NCBI GenBank assembly: GCA_015057505.1
Contig: SVEG01000017.1
Location: 1-64,000, forward strand
DNA from: Lachnospiraceae bacterium
Lineage (GTDB): Bacteria > Bacillota > Clostridia > Lachnospirales > Lachnospiraceae
DNA: 64,000 bases
Reading direction: 5' to 3'
The first letter of the stretch is position 1, and each line of letters opens with the position of its first letter. The notes beneath the pieces were generated by a model. The model saw only the letters and a list, made by a program, of their open reading frames with translations, was not told where the DNA came from and did not search any database. This document shows, one piece after another, positions 10,213 through 17,278 of this stretch. Made by a program: the position numbers and the translations under genes.

Positions 10213-10560
10213 ATGATTGTAAAATATCAATGTACTAATATTAGTTCTAAAAATCCGAAAGCATTAGCAGAATTCTATAGAAACATAGGTGCGCCAGTAT
10301 ATGTTGCTGATGACCGTTATGATGGATGGCAACTTGGAAACGAGAATGAAGCATATATTTGTGTGTGGGATGAGAACAAATGGGGAAAATCAACGGCTGG
10401 ATATGTTACTTTTGTTTTTAAAGTTGATGATTTACAGAAAACGTATGAAGAACTTATTGGTAAAGGAATTGAAGCTGAACCACCCAAGACAGCATCCTGG
10501 GGTGGACAAGAACTTGTTCTTGAAGACCCAGAGGGAAACAGGATTATCTTATTGCGTTAG
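10213..10560 (+). CDS. VOC (glyoxalase/bleomycin-resistance-like) family protein
   Basis: This is a small 115-residue protein of the vicinal-oxygen-chelate fold, one beta-alpha-beta-beta-beta unit repeated. Visible landmarks are the N-terminal NPKALAEFYRNIGAPV, the central AGYVTFVFKVDDL strand and the C-terminal ELVLEDPEGNRIILLR. Members include glyoxalases, dioxygenases and drug-binding proteins, so the substrate cannot be named. The ATG at 10213 follows GAGGAGG; an earlier ATG at 10189 has no ribosome binding site. It is the first gene inside the element and probably cargo. Downstream transcript continues through a tRNA-like sequence to a terminator at 10799. Confidence 0.8.
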   Translation: MIVKYQCTNISSKNPKALAEFYRNIGAPVYVADDRYDGWQLGNENEAYICVWDENKWGKSTAGYVTFVFKVDDLQKTYEELIGKGIEAEPPKTASWGGQELVLEDPEGNRIILLR

Positions 10561-10580
10561 CGCAAAAAAAGAGTTAGCAA

Positions 10581-10777
10581 CAGGTCTTGGTTCGATTCCA
10601 AGTATCACCAACATAATGGAATTTCTATCGAATTCTATTGTTTCAGGTTTTGTTTATGATGTTATGAATTTTGTAATCATGAAAGGAAGCGATTGTATGA
10701 AGAAAGAAATTATGTTTTTAGGTCTAGGTGTTTGCGGTGATATGGTGTAATGGTAGCATGTAGTTGATAAGTACTAC
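10581..10777 (+). other. Circularly permuted tRNA-like sequence
   Basis: A tRNA 3' half lies first: variable region CAGGT, T arm CTTGG-TTCGATT-CCAAG (10586-10602), acceptor strand TATCACC (10603-10609) and discriminator A. About 125 nt later lies a 5' half: acceptor strand GGTGATA (10736-10742), perfectly complementary to TATCACC, then TG, a D arm GTGTAATGGTAGCAT (10745-10759) and an anticodon-like hairpin GTAGT-TGATAAGT-ACTAC (10760-10777). The anticodon-like loop has 8 nt rather than 7, so it may be non-functional or processed. The normal order does not give a tRNA. It could be a real permuted tRNA gene or fragments left by earlier integration. Confidence 0.5.
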
Positions 10778-10787
10778 CCTAGACCTA
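10719..10787 (+). repeat. 10-bp inverted repeat enclosing the tRNA-like 5' half
   Basis: TAGGTCTAGG (10719-10728) and CCTAGACCTA (10778-10787) are perfectly complementary and flank the 5' half directly. The right arm can also pair, with one mismatch, with AGGTCTTGG at 10582-10590 in the 3' half. Confidence 0.75.
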
Positions 10788-10798
10788 CCAAATATTAT

Positions 10799-10827
10799 GA
10801 GAACTCAGTTAGAGTTCTCTTTTTTTG
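10799..10827 (+). terminator. Intrinsic terminator after the tRNA-like sequence
   Basis: GAGAACTC and GAGTTCTC form a stem followed by eight T. It ends the rightward VOC/tRNA-like transcript. Confidence 0.85.
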
Positions 10828-10856
10828 TCCTGAGGTTTTTTTATATATTGAGTATT

Positions 10857-10943
10857 AGTGGCAAAGTGGCGAAAAAAAAACAGGTGCGAAGAAAAAAAGA
10901 GACGAAAAAAGTATGCTTCGAAAAAAGTTGCCACTTTGCCACT
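10857..10943. repeat. 14-bp inverted repeat with A-rich interior
   Basis: AGTGGCAAAGTGGC (10857-10870) pairs perfectly with GCCACTTTGCCACT (10930-10943). Each arm holds two copies of AGTGGC. A shorter CGAAG/CTTCG stem lies inside a very A-rich 59-nt loop. It could be a replication-protein site or part of an origin. Confidence 0.75.
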
Positions 10944-10953
10944 GAGAACAAAT

Positions 10954-11099
10954 GTCAGCCCCTGCTTCTGTGCCGTTGGCGGTGTAGCCTGGCATGTCCT
11001 GTCCCTACTGTCAAGGTTCGCTACGCTTTCTACCTTGACAGCATGAACCCACAGGACATGCTTTTTTTGGCACACTAGCCAGACAGCTACGGGGCTGAC
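10954..11099. other. Nested-hairpin region, candidate single-strand origin, packaging signal or structured RNA
   Basis: Several perfect stems nest in 146 nt: GTCAGCCCC (10954-) with GGGGCTGAC (-11099), GTAGC with GCTAC, CTGGC with GCCAG, an 11-bp stem GCATGTCCTGT (10992-11002) with ACAGGACATGC (11051-11061), and inside it a 10-bp stem CTGTCAAGGT (11008-11017) with ACCTTGACAG (11032-11041). A T7 run follows the 11-bp stem, so it may also terminate rightward transcription. The base composition is richer in GC than the neighbouring element DNA. Overlapping reading frames here show no protein-like features. Confidence 0.65.
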
Positions 11100-11233
11100 T
11101 AGAATTTTTTCTTTGGTGTCTTTTTCTTTTCTGTTTTCACGATGGAGTATACTGTGACAGAAGCTACTGCACCTTGAATGAAAGCACCGAGAGTGGCGGA
11201 AGTGACACCTGTAGCGAGTGCTGCAAACAACAT
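11099..11233 (-). CDS. 44-residue hydrophobic micro-protein with basic tail
   Basis: The peptide has a hydrophobic, Ala/Gly/Val-rich stretch (residues 2-32) and a strongly basic C-terminus ending KTEKKKTPKKKF. GGAGG lies 8 nt before the ATG. This layout, one membrane-spanning helix plus a lysine-rich tail, resembles filamentous phage major coat proteins (pVIII) but also small toxins or holin-like peptides; no homology is claimed. It is the last gene of the leftward operon, next to the nested-hairpin region. Confidence 0.6.
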   Translation of the reverse strand: MLFAALATGVTSATLGAFIQGAVASVTVYSIVKTEKKKTPKKKF

Positions 11234-11248
11234 TTTTCTTTCCTCCTA

Positions 11249-11326
11249 TTATTCAAAACAAATTTCAAAAATGCAGACGAGACCGAAGCCGAATGTTGCA
11301 CCTGCAATGAATGGTATATATTCCAT
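11249..11326 (-). CDS. 25-residue hydrophobic micro-protein
   Basis: A 25-codon frame encodes an almost wholly hydrophobic peptide beginning MEYIPFIAGATFGFG. Its Shine-Dalgarno (AGGAGG) lies within the last codons of the preceding 132-residue gene, whose stop is two bases before the ATG, so translation is probably coupled. Size and hydrophobicity recall pVII/pIX-type minor coat peptides; the function is unknown. Confidence 0.55.
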   Translation of the reverse strand: MEYIPFIAGATFGFGLVCIFEICFE

Positions 11327-11328
11327 GT

Positions 11329-11727
11329 TTATGACCTCCTTTCTTCTATGATTGGAAACACCAATACTATCTGAAAGTCAGACATGATATAGAGTCTGCT
11401 GTGCCATGTGAAGCTGGTGTTTTCTTTTGTGATAGTGGTGAGAACATAATCTGACTCAAAATCATCTGCTTCCAAGTGATATCGAAGCAGAAGCATTTTC
11501 ATGCTGTATTCTAATGACAGGCATTCATCATAGGGAAAAAATGCGACGAAGCCACCTTTCAATTCCGAAAGTTCATTTTTGTCGTATGTGTCTTCTAAAA
11601 TGCTGATGTTGAAGTGCAGATGTTCAAGAATAGGTGCCATGTTCGTGATTTCTGTTGGGAACATAGTTATTTTCAGATGGTGTTCCAAACAGAGCAGGTC
11701 TGTCAATGTTGCAATTTTGTAGTACAT
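11329..11727 (-). CDS. Hypothetical protein (132 aa) of the element
   Basis: I do not recognise this protein. It is soluble, mildly acidic, without signal peptide or membrane helix, and starts MYYKIATLTDLLCLEHHLKI after AGAAAGGAT. It lies in a leftward operon 6 nt after the DUF1643 gene and is coupled to the 25-residue micro-protein downstream. Confidence 0.65.
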   Translation of the reverse strand: MYYKIATLTDLLCLEHHLKITMFPTEITNMAPILEHLHFNISILEDTYDKNELSELKGGFVAFFPYDECLSLEYSMKMLLLRYHLEADDFESDYVLTTITKENTSFTWHSRLYIMSDFQIVLVFPIIEERRS

Positions 11728-11733
11728 AGCTTT

Positions 11734-12450
11734 TTATCCTTTCTTTTGTAGTGATTTTTGGCTCATCTTTTGGTTTTCTTTTGACTTCAAATTATTTTTA
11801 TTTATTTTCTCCATATTTTTTCCTTTATGGATATTTAGGTTGCTATCTTTGATATGGGTTTTCTTCTCTGCAACGGGAGCGAAAGATTCGGGTGGAGTAT
11901 AGGGAACAAGTTTCCATGCTGTATTTGCAAATCTGATTCCAAGAAAGAGGGGGTGAAGAATAGTTCCGGAAGAGGTGCTGTTACCTGCACAGATCTGATA
12001 TAGTATTCCAGTCGGATTGTATTTTTTAAAAAGAGCGATGATTCTGTCTTTTGTCTGATTTGCGACCAAAGAAGAAGAGAGCGAACTGCCCCATCCGAGA
12101 ATGAAGAAGTTTTCTTTGAAGTCTTTCTCTTGCATGATTTTTTCAATGTATTGCATATTTTCTTCGTCTAGTCGAATCCCTCTTGTGCTCATCCTACTGC
12201 CACGAACAATTCGAGAAAAAAGATTTATGATACGAATCTGTTTCAAATTTAATTCTTCCATGTGGTTTTGTAGGTGCATTGCAGTACTATCAAGTTTGTG
12301 TATGTCAAGTCCAGAATAGGACGGGTATAGGGTTACAAGTATTCCTTTTTTGCCATCAAAGTTTTCTAATGCATGACAGACTTCATAGCAGTGAAATCCA
12401 TCATCATCACATACCAGGCTTCTCTTTATCGCACTTTCAAATCGTTTCAT
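11734..12450 (-). CDS. DUF1643-like protein with basic C-terminal tail
   Basis: The first 185 residues look like a DUF1643 domain: GILVTLYPSYSGLD, IRIINLFSRIVRGS, ENFFILGWGSS and the final NTAWKLVPY correspond to the family pattern of ordered strands. The biochemical role of this family is not established; it occurs often in mobile elements. After residue 190 comes a Lys/Asn/Ser-rich tail of about 45 residues that may bind nucleic acid (inference). The start ATG overlaps the DUF5688 stop by four bases, so translation is coupled. Confidence 0.65.
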   Translation of the reverse strand: MKRFESAIKRSLVCDDDGFHCYEVCHALENFDGKKGILVTLYPSYSGLDIHKLDSTAMHLQNHMEELNLKQIRIINLFSRIVRGSRMSTRGIRLDEENMQYIEKIMQEKDFKENFFILGWGSSLSSSLVANQTKDRIIALFKKYNPTGILYQICAGNSTSSGTILHPLFLGIRFANTAWKLVPYTPPESFAPVAEKKTHIKDSNLNIHKGKNMEKINKNNLKSKENQKMSQKSLQKKG

Positions 12451-13391
12451 GTCTTATCCTCCTGTTCCTTTACAAGTTCAATCTTATTTGTTTTACTGTT
12501 GTAACAGTAGAGGTTTTTGTCATTGAGAATTTCTTCTGGTGTTATGTTTCCGCTTTGGTTTGCAGATTGTACAACTTCACGAAAGTATGAGATGTCTGAT
12601 TCTTTTTCGGGATAGGGGATAGCAAGTACTTCATTGATACTACTGGGAAGTATTAGAAGAGTAGTTACAGATGGAAAGTATTTGTTGAGTGCTTCGTAGA
12701 AAGTATCAGTAGACAACAAAACGGTTGCTCCGTTTGTATATGTCTGTTCGGCAGAAAGAACAAGAAGTGGGTTATCTGCTGAAGTTACATCTGAGAGCTC
12801 TTCGGATGATATTTCTGATTCGTCTTGTACCGTTTTCACGAGGAGTTCTGACATGGTAGAACAGGAAAAGGGGATTCCTCTCAAATTTTTCATTGCAGTT
12901 TTGTGTAACTCTTCAACAGAGATGCCCCATGTACTTATCATGGTGTTGTTGATTTCAATGAGACCAGTTATCCCATCTGTAATTGGCTGGAATATCTTAT
13001 ATGTGACGGCAAGGTCGAGAAATACGCTGTAAGGGATGTTTTTCAGCCTTTTGCGATTGAGGTCAAGATTAACCAGGACAGGGAAAATATTTGCCGAAAT
13101 CGTGGCGTATGATGCCAAATTTGGAATCTCTACATCAAAGTGGTTGGGTTGAGAATTCAGAAGCTGAAGAATCTTGCTTGTTATTTCTTCAATGTTACAA
13201 CCGTGTTTGTATGAATGGAAAAATTCTTGCAGGTATACTATGGGTGCAAGAGAGGTGTCTTTGACGCTTACAATATCAAAGAGCGTATCATTGTTTTTGA
13301 GGACTTTACTGAAAGACAGTCCTCTTGTTGAGGACTGTTCTAGTTTTGTCTTCAACAATTGTGCAAATTCTGAATATGCGTTTGTATTCAT
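12447..13391 (-). CDS. DUF5688 family protein
   Basis: This 314-residue soluble protein matches the DUF5688 family, common in Lachnospiraceae and often multi-copy. Landmarks are YLQEFFHSYKHGCNIEEI near residue 75, NNTMISTWGISVEELHKTAMKN near 150, GATVLLSTDTFYEALNKYF, LLILPSSINEVLAIP and a C-terminal TPEEILNDKNLYCYN. The function of the family is unknown. The ATG follows AAGGAGGT. It is the first gene of the leftward operon. Confidence 0.82.
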   Translation of the reverse strand: MNTNAYSEFAQLLKTKLEQSSTRGLSFSKVLKNNDTLFDIVSVKDTSLAPIVYLQEFFHSYKHGCNIEEITSKILQLLNSQPNHFDVEIPNLASYATISANIFPVLVNLDLNRKRLKNIPYSVFLDLAVTYKIFQPITDGITGLIEINNTMISTWGISVEELHKTAMKNLRGIPFSCSTMSELLVKTVQDESEISSEELSDVTSADNPLLVLSAEQTYTNGATVLLSTDTFYEALNKYFPSVTTLLILPSSINEVLAIPYPEKESDISYFREVVQSANQSGNITPEEILNDKNLYCYNSKTNKIELVKEQEDKT

Positions 13392-13420
13392 GGTGTGTTA
13401 CCTCCTTATAGTGTGATGAT

Positions 13421-13450
13421 TTAATATCAAAATTAGAATATATATTTCAA
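13421..13450 (-). promoter_or_regulatory. Promoter for the leftward element operon
   Basis: On the minus strand TTGAAA (13445-13450) and TATTAA (13421-13426) are 18 nt apart, about 30 nt before the DUF5688 start. Confidence 0.5.
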
Positions 13451-13570
13451 AAAGCAGTAGATACAGGTGAAAAAGAAAAATTTTTTTTGCGAAAATGAAG
13501 AAACGAAAATTGTTGCAGAATAGTTCCCAAAACCCAGTGTTTATGCGGGTTCTAGGAATTTGTTCCGTTT

Positions 13571-13629
13571 TGGCAAGGATAGACTGGCTAAAACGGTCAT
13601 GAGATGGCATATGGCAAGGATAGACTGGC
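13571..13629. repeat. Two 18-bp iteron-like direct repeats
   Basis: TGGCAAGGATAGACTGGC occurs exactly twice (13571-13588 and 13612-13629), 41 bp apart. They lie in the 438-bp divergent intergenic region between the leftward operon and the replication module. Iterons bound by a replication initiator or operators for a repressor are both possible. Confidence 0.8.
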
Positions 13630-13703
13630 AGTTTTTTGTGGAATATACACAATAGAAAAAGAAAAAAGAAAGATAAAAATGTGCAAAAGTTACAAAAAAG
13701 TTG

Positions 13704-13732
13704 TTGACACCTGTTTTCGATTGTGCTAAGCT
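13704..13732 (+). promoter_or_regulatory. Promoter for the element's replication module
   Basis: A perfect TTGACA and TAAGCT lie 17 nt apart, just after the iteron-like repeats and about 100 nt before the SSB-like gene, leaving a sizeable untranslated leader. Confidence 0.6.
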
Positions 13733-13829
13733 GTTGCTCACAAAGACGATAGCAAGCTTTGGATGAGCGCTCAGATGCACATTGATAACTTAATATCGCA
13801 AATAAATTTTTACTTTAGGAGGAAAAGAT

Positions 13830-14282
13830 ATGAATCTTTCATTTTTTGAATTTTTGCCTAGTATTACAGAGACGGGAATTTACAGTGCTACTATTACAGA
13901 AGCCATGTTAGTAAAGAACGGCGAAAAGCTGTTAGTAAAGTTTAGACCGAAGGATGTTGATGGTAATGAATACAGTGAATTGCCAGTGTTCTTTGACCAA
14001 AAAGCTAATCAAAATTCTATAGAAAGAAAGTTTGTAAACGCAATTGGAAATTTCAGCTCTGAAAAGCAACTGAAAGGAAAAACTGTTGATATAGAAGTTG
14101 TAGTTAATGTGACAACAGATGGCAAAGAATATGTTAATGTTAAGGATTTCTATGTACATACTAGCAAAAAGGTATCTAAAAGTAGTAATAGCAGAAGTAT
14201 GTTTGACGAACTTGACGACGAGGACGAACTTGATGAAGAGGAAGAGTTTGACGAAGAGGAAGAGTTTGACGAGGAGGAGTAG
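13830..14282 (+). CDS. Small SSB-like protein with repeated acidic tail
   Basis: The 150-residue protein has an N-terminal beta-rich region (residues 1-110; SATITEAMLVKNGEKLLVKF, VDIEVVVNVTTDGKEYVNV) compatible with an OB fold, then a Ser-rich linker and a C-terminal tail of about 30 almost purely Asp/Glu residues with Phe at intervals. The tail is built from a tandem 18-bp DNA repeat (about 14230-14275). Acidic tails with a terminal aromatic motif are typical of single-strand DNA-binding proteins; position before a helicase supports that role. Family assignment is inferred, not recognised directly. AGGAGG precedes the ATG. Confidence 0.6.
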   Translation: MNLSFFEFLPSITETGIYSATITEAMLVKNGEKLLVKFRPKDVDGNEYSELPVFFDQKANQNSIERKFVNAIGNFSSEKQLKGKTVDIEVVVNVTTDGKEYVNVKDFYVHTSKKVSKSSNSRSMFDELDDEDELDEEEEFDEEEEFDEEE

Positions 14283-14284
14283 AT

Positions 14285-15607
14285 ATGTCAAAAGGTTATC
14301 TCATTAATGAGTATGGAAAATATGTTATTGATGATTATAGTTTGTTTATGGAGGATTTCTTCAATACATATACTGTAGTATATAGCTTGCAAAAAAACCT
14401 GTACTATCTGTATGATGATAGTACAGGCATTTACTTCGAATGGTCGGAAATTTTACAAAAGCAGACGATAAAAGAGTATTTGGATTTAATAGATACAAGC
14501 ATGTGGACTCCGAAGCTTGAACGGCAGATATTGTCTGCTATTCCTGCAAATGTTTCGGTCGTTGCTAAGATGGATTGTAAAAAGAATATTCTTACCCTGT
14601 CAAATGGAGTATTAAATTTGAAGACTCTGCAGTTAGTGAAATTTAGCAAAAAGAATTTATCTACTTGGAGATTAAACATAGCATATAATCCTTATGCAAA
14701 ATCTCCTCGTTATGATAAATTTATTGAAGAGATATCTTGCGGGGATGAGACCATGATGCTATCGCTCAATGAAATTATGGGGTATGTGCTTGATGAGAGC
14801 ATTAAAGCGCACAAACTCTTCATATTTTGTGGCGATGGTTCAAATGGCAAGTCGCTTTTTTGTGATATTTTGTCTGCGATGCTTGCAGACAAAAATGTGT
14901 CCAATATTCCTATAACAGAGTTAAATCAGAAAGCATTTTCAAGGCATTTTATATCAGACAAAAGAGTCAATATCGTATATGAGAATGACACAAAGATGAA
15001 ACTCTCACAGCTGTTTTCGGGAATTACCAAGAGTATTGTTACAGGAGACAAAATTAATGCTGAAATTAAAGGGGGTGCGAATTACAGTTTTACTTCACAT
15101 CTCAAAATGATTATAGCGACCAATGTTTTACCAGAGATTGATACGATTCCGAACACGGCAGTTACTAGACGTTATCTTATTATTCCGTTTAGTGCGTATT
15201 TTGGTCCTGAGAAGGCAGACAAAAATCTTTTTTCAACACTCCAAAAAGAGGCGGAAGGCATTCTTATCAGGGCTATAGAAGGGATGAAGAGACTACAAGA
15301 GCAAGACTATGTGTTTAGTTATCAGAAAAAGTCAGACAAATATCTGATGCACATGGTAAATGATGCATTTCCTGTTGTTGGTTTTGTAAACGAAAAGATT
15401 GTTGTTAATCCTAAGGGGAAGGTATTGTATTCTGATTTGCGCAAAGCTTATTCCGAATATTGCAACGAAAAAGGTGCTTATGAAATTTATATCGGAAATG
15501 AGTTTCCTGTGCAAGTAAAAAAAATCTTGAGAGACAGGAATGTTAGAGTAGAACCGTTAAAATCTAATGGGGACAGGGGACTTAGAGGTATTCAGTTAAA
15601 AAAATAG
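14285..15607 (+). CDS. SF3 helicase of the D5/P4 type, without primase domain
   Basis: This 440-residue protein is the helicase half of phage/plasmid D5-like primase-helicases. A D5-N-like region (about 70-170) precedes the SF3 ATPase: Walker A GDGSNGKS (near 179), Walker B region RVNIVYEND and motif C KMIIATN. The C-terminal 80 residues match the D5 winged-helix domain. The usual N-terminal polymerase/primase domain is absent, so primers must come from the host or the protein acts only as loader and unwinder. It starts three bases after the SSB-like gene, and the Asp/Glu codons of that gene (GAGGAGGAG) serve as its ribosome binding site. Confidence 0.88.
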   Translation: MSKGYLINEYGKYVIDDYSLFMEDFFNTYTVVYSLQKNLYYLYDDSTGIYFEWSEILQKQTIKEYLDLIDTSMWTPKLERQILSAIPANVSVVAKMDCKKNILTLSNGVLNLKTLQLVKFSKKNLSTWRLNIAYNPYAKSPRYDKFIEEISCGDETMMLSLNEIMGYVLDESIKAHKLFIFCGDGSNGKSLFCDILSAMLADKNVSNIPITELNQKAFSRHFISDKRVNIVYENDTKMKLSQLFSGITKSIVTGDKINAEIKGGANYSFTSHLKMIIATNVLPEIDTIPNTAVTRRYLIIPFSAYFGPEKADKNLFSTLQKEAEGILIRAIEGMKRLQEQDYVFSYQKKSDKYLMHMVNDAFPVVGFVNEKIVVNPKGKVLYSDLRKAYSEYCNEKGAYEIYIGNEFPVQVKKILRDRNVRVEPLKSNGDRGLRGIQLKK

Positions 15608-15634
15608 AGGAGAGGGAGTTACCCCTCTCCTCTA
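15605..15634 (+). terminator. Hairpin after the helicase gene
   Basis: A perfect 12-bp stem, TAGAGGAGAGGG with CCCTCTCCTCTA, starts at the helicase stop codon. The following sequence is poor in T, so it may be a weak terminator or an mRNA stabiliser. Confidence 0.6.
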
Positions 15635-15700
15635 TTGATTATGAAAAGTCGAGCAGTTTATTTATATATTCTAGTAAAAATAATAAGGAGGTAGAGTCAT

Positions 15701-16891
15701 ATGGCATCTAAGAGAGTATTAGACAAGGGCACTCCGAAAGAGCGAATCCAAGTCAATTTTGAAATCAAGACCGCTGACGGTCGAAGAAAACGTTCATCTA
15801 AGACATTTCCGGCATCAACACCTAAGAAGACTATCAATGCATTTATTCGTAAGGTAGAAGAGGAATATGAAGCTTCAAGTGGGATTGTATTGGAGACTTA
15901 CAAGGTTACTTTGAGAGAGTTTACAGAAATTTATTTGAAAGATTATGTTAGCAGGAAGTTAGAACCAACAACACAGAACAATTATAAACAGATGCTTAAC
16001 GAGAAAAATCACGGTATTCTGGTTGAACTGGGTGACTGTCAACTGATGAAACTTGATAGAAGGCAGGTACAGAGGTATGTTCATCTGCTACAAGACCACG
16101 GATTGAGCCCAAAGTCAGTAAAAAATTATGTTATGCTTTTGAGTGGCATCTATGAGTATGCCACGAAGTATGGGTACATAGAAGCGAAGCGAAATCCTTG
16201 CTCTATGGTTGACCTGCCAAAGCAGAACAAAAAGCAAATTTCAGTGTATTCGCCAGAGGAAATCTCGGTATTGTTAAAGCTTATCAATGAGAACAACGAT
16301 GAGTTGTTACAGTTTGCAGTTTATTGTGGTGTGGGATTAGGACTACGTCGTTCGGAAATTGCAGGTCTTACTCTTTCAGCAGTGAATTTGAAAGACCATT
16401 CAATTCATATCTCACAAGCAAAAGTCTACGCAGGTAGGAAGGAGTTTCTGAAGGCAACAAAAACTCAGGCGGGAGATAGGCTTGTGTTTATGTCGGAAGA
16501 GGTGGAGAAGATTGTACGTCAAAGAATTTCTAAGTACAAAGAAAATCGTTTAAAGCATGGCAGAGTATTTAATGATTCTGGTTTTCTGTTTTCGGACGAA
16601 TTCGGAAATCCAATGCACACGTCTATCATCGGAAATCGGTTTGCGAAATTTATAAAGAAGAATTCAGCGCAGTTACCTCATATCACTTTTCATGGTTTGA
16701 GACATACATTTGCAAGCAATCTGATTACGCAAGCAGATGCAGATATAGTTTCAGTTAAGGAACTTATGGGACATTCTAGTGTGTCTACAACACTTTCGGT
16801 TTACAGTCATAGTTTTGACGAAAGGAAGAGAGCTCTTGCTGAAAAGATGAATGGAATTATGGCAATTGAAAAGCAAGCAGTGAGCCAATGA
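15701..16891 (+). CDS. int: Tyrosine integrase of the element
   Basis: This site-specific recombinase inserts and excises the element at tRNA-Pro. The 396 residues show an N-terminal arm-binding domain, a SAM-like core-binding domain (about 60-165) and a catalytic domain with the Arg in GLGLRRSEIAGL, HGLRHTFASNL (H-x-x-R) and the nucleophile in TLSVYSH. This is the Tn916/phage-type family. AAGGAGGT precedes the ATG. It lies 388 nt from attR and reads toward it; no excisionase is recognised. Confidence 0.93.
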   Translation: MASKRVLDKGTPKERIQVNFEIKTADGRRKRSSKTFPASTPKKTINAFIRKVEEEYEASSGIVLETYKVTLREFTEIYLKDYVSRKLEPTTQNNYKQMLNEKNHGILVELGDCQLMKLDRRQVQRYVHLLQDHGLSPKSVKNYVMLLSGIYEYATKYGYIEAKRNPCSMVDLPKQNKKQISVYSPEEISVLLKLINENNDELLQFAVYCGVGLGLRRSEIAGLTLSAVNLKDHSIHISQAKVYAGRKEFLKATKTQAGDRLVFMSEEVEKIVRQRISKYKENRLKHGRVFNDSGFLFSDEFGNPMHTSIIGNRFAKFIKKNSAQLPHITFHGLRHTFASNLITQADADIVSVKELMGHSSVSTTLSVYSHSFDERKRALAEKMNGIMAIEKQAVSQ

Positions 16892-17067
16892 GTAATAATC
16901 ATTTTTGTGGGATTTAGTCGCTTTTGTGGTCGTTTATGAGTGACATTGTTATGAGGTCTGCTGTTATTATGTCTATATATGTTGTAGAAGATAGCATTGT
17001 AAGAATGTTTACTCGAAAACAGATATTAGCAATGTGTTGGTTAGATACCTGTTATCCGAATGAAAGG

Positions 17068-17094
17068 GAGGTTGATAGACTCAACCTCTTTTTT
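17068..17094 (+). terminator. Terminator downstream of the integrase
   Basis: GAGGTTGA and TCAACCTC form an 8-bp stem with a 5-nt loop and a T6 tract. Apart from this the 16892-17278 stretch shows no convincing gene. Confidence 0.8.
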
Positions 17095-17278
17095 GCAATT
17101 ATTATATGTCAATGAAATAGGATGAATGATTATGTTATGAAGGAACTTAGATTTGACGCTTATTCGTCGCTTTGTTTTGAGGGTTTCAATGATTGTATTA
17201 TTAAGTTTGAGTCACTTGACAAGGAAGGACTGGCAAGAAGAAATACAGATAGAGATAGCTTTGAACACGAATGTAGAT

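Noticed and set aside
10719-10827. Retron or group II intron RNA
   Set aside because: No reverse transcriptase is encoded nearby and intron domain V is not seen; the tRNA-like arms explain the structure better.
10764-11078. Overlapping frames on both strands in the hairpin region
   Set aside because: Low-complexity Lys/Arg-rich or palindromic translations without ribosome binding sites; the region is better explained as structured DNA or RNA.
11734-12450. Possible Zot/pI-type ATPase for a filamentous phage
   Set aside because: No Walker A or membrane helix is present; the domain fits DUF1643. The filamentous-phage idea therefore rests only on the micro-proteins and hairpins.
13571-13629. 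CRISPR-like repeat
   Set aside because: Only two 18-bp copies with a 23-bp gap, no further repeats and no cas genes.
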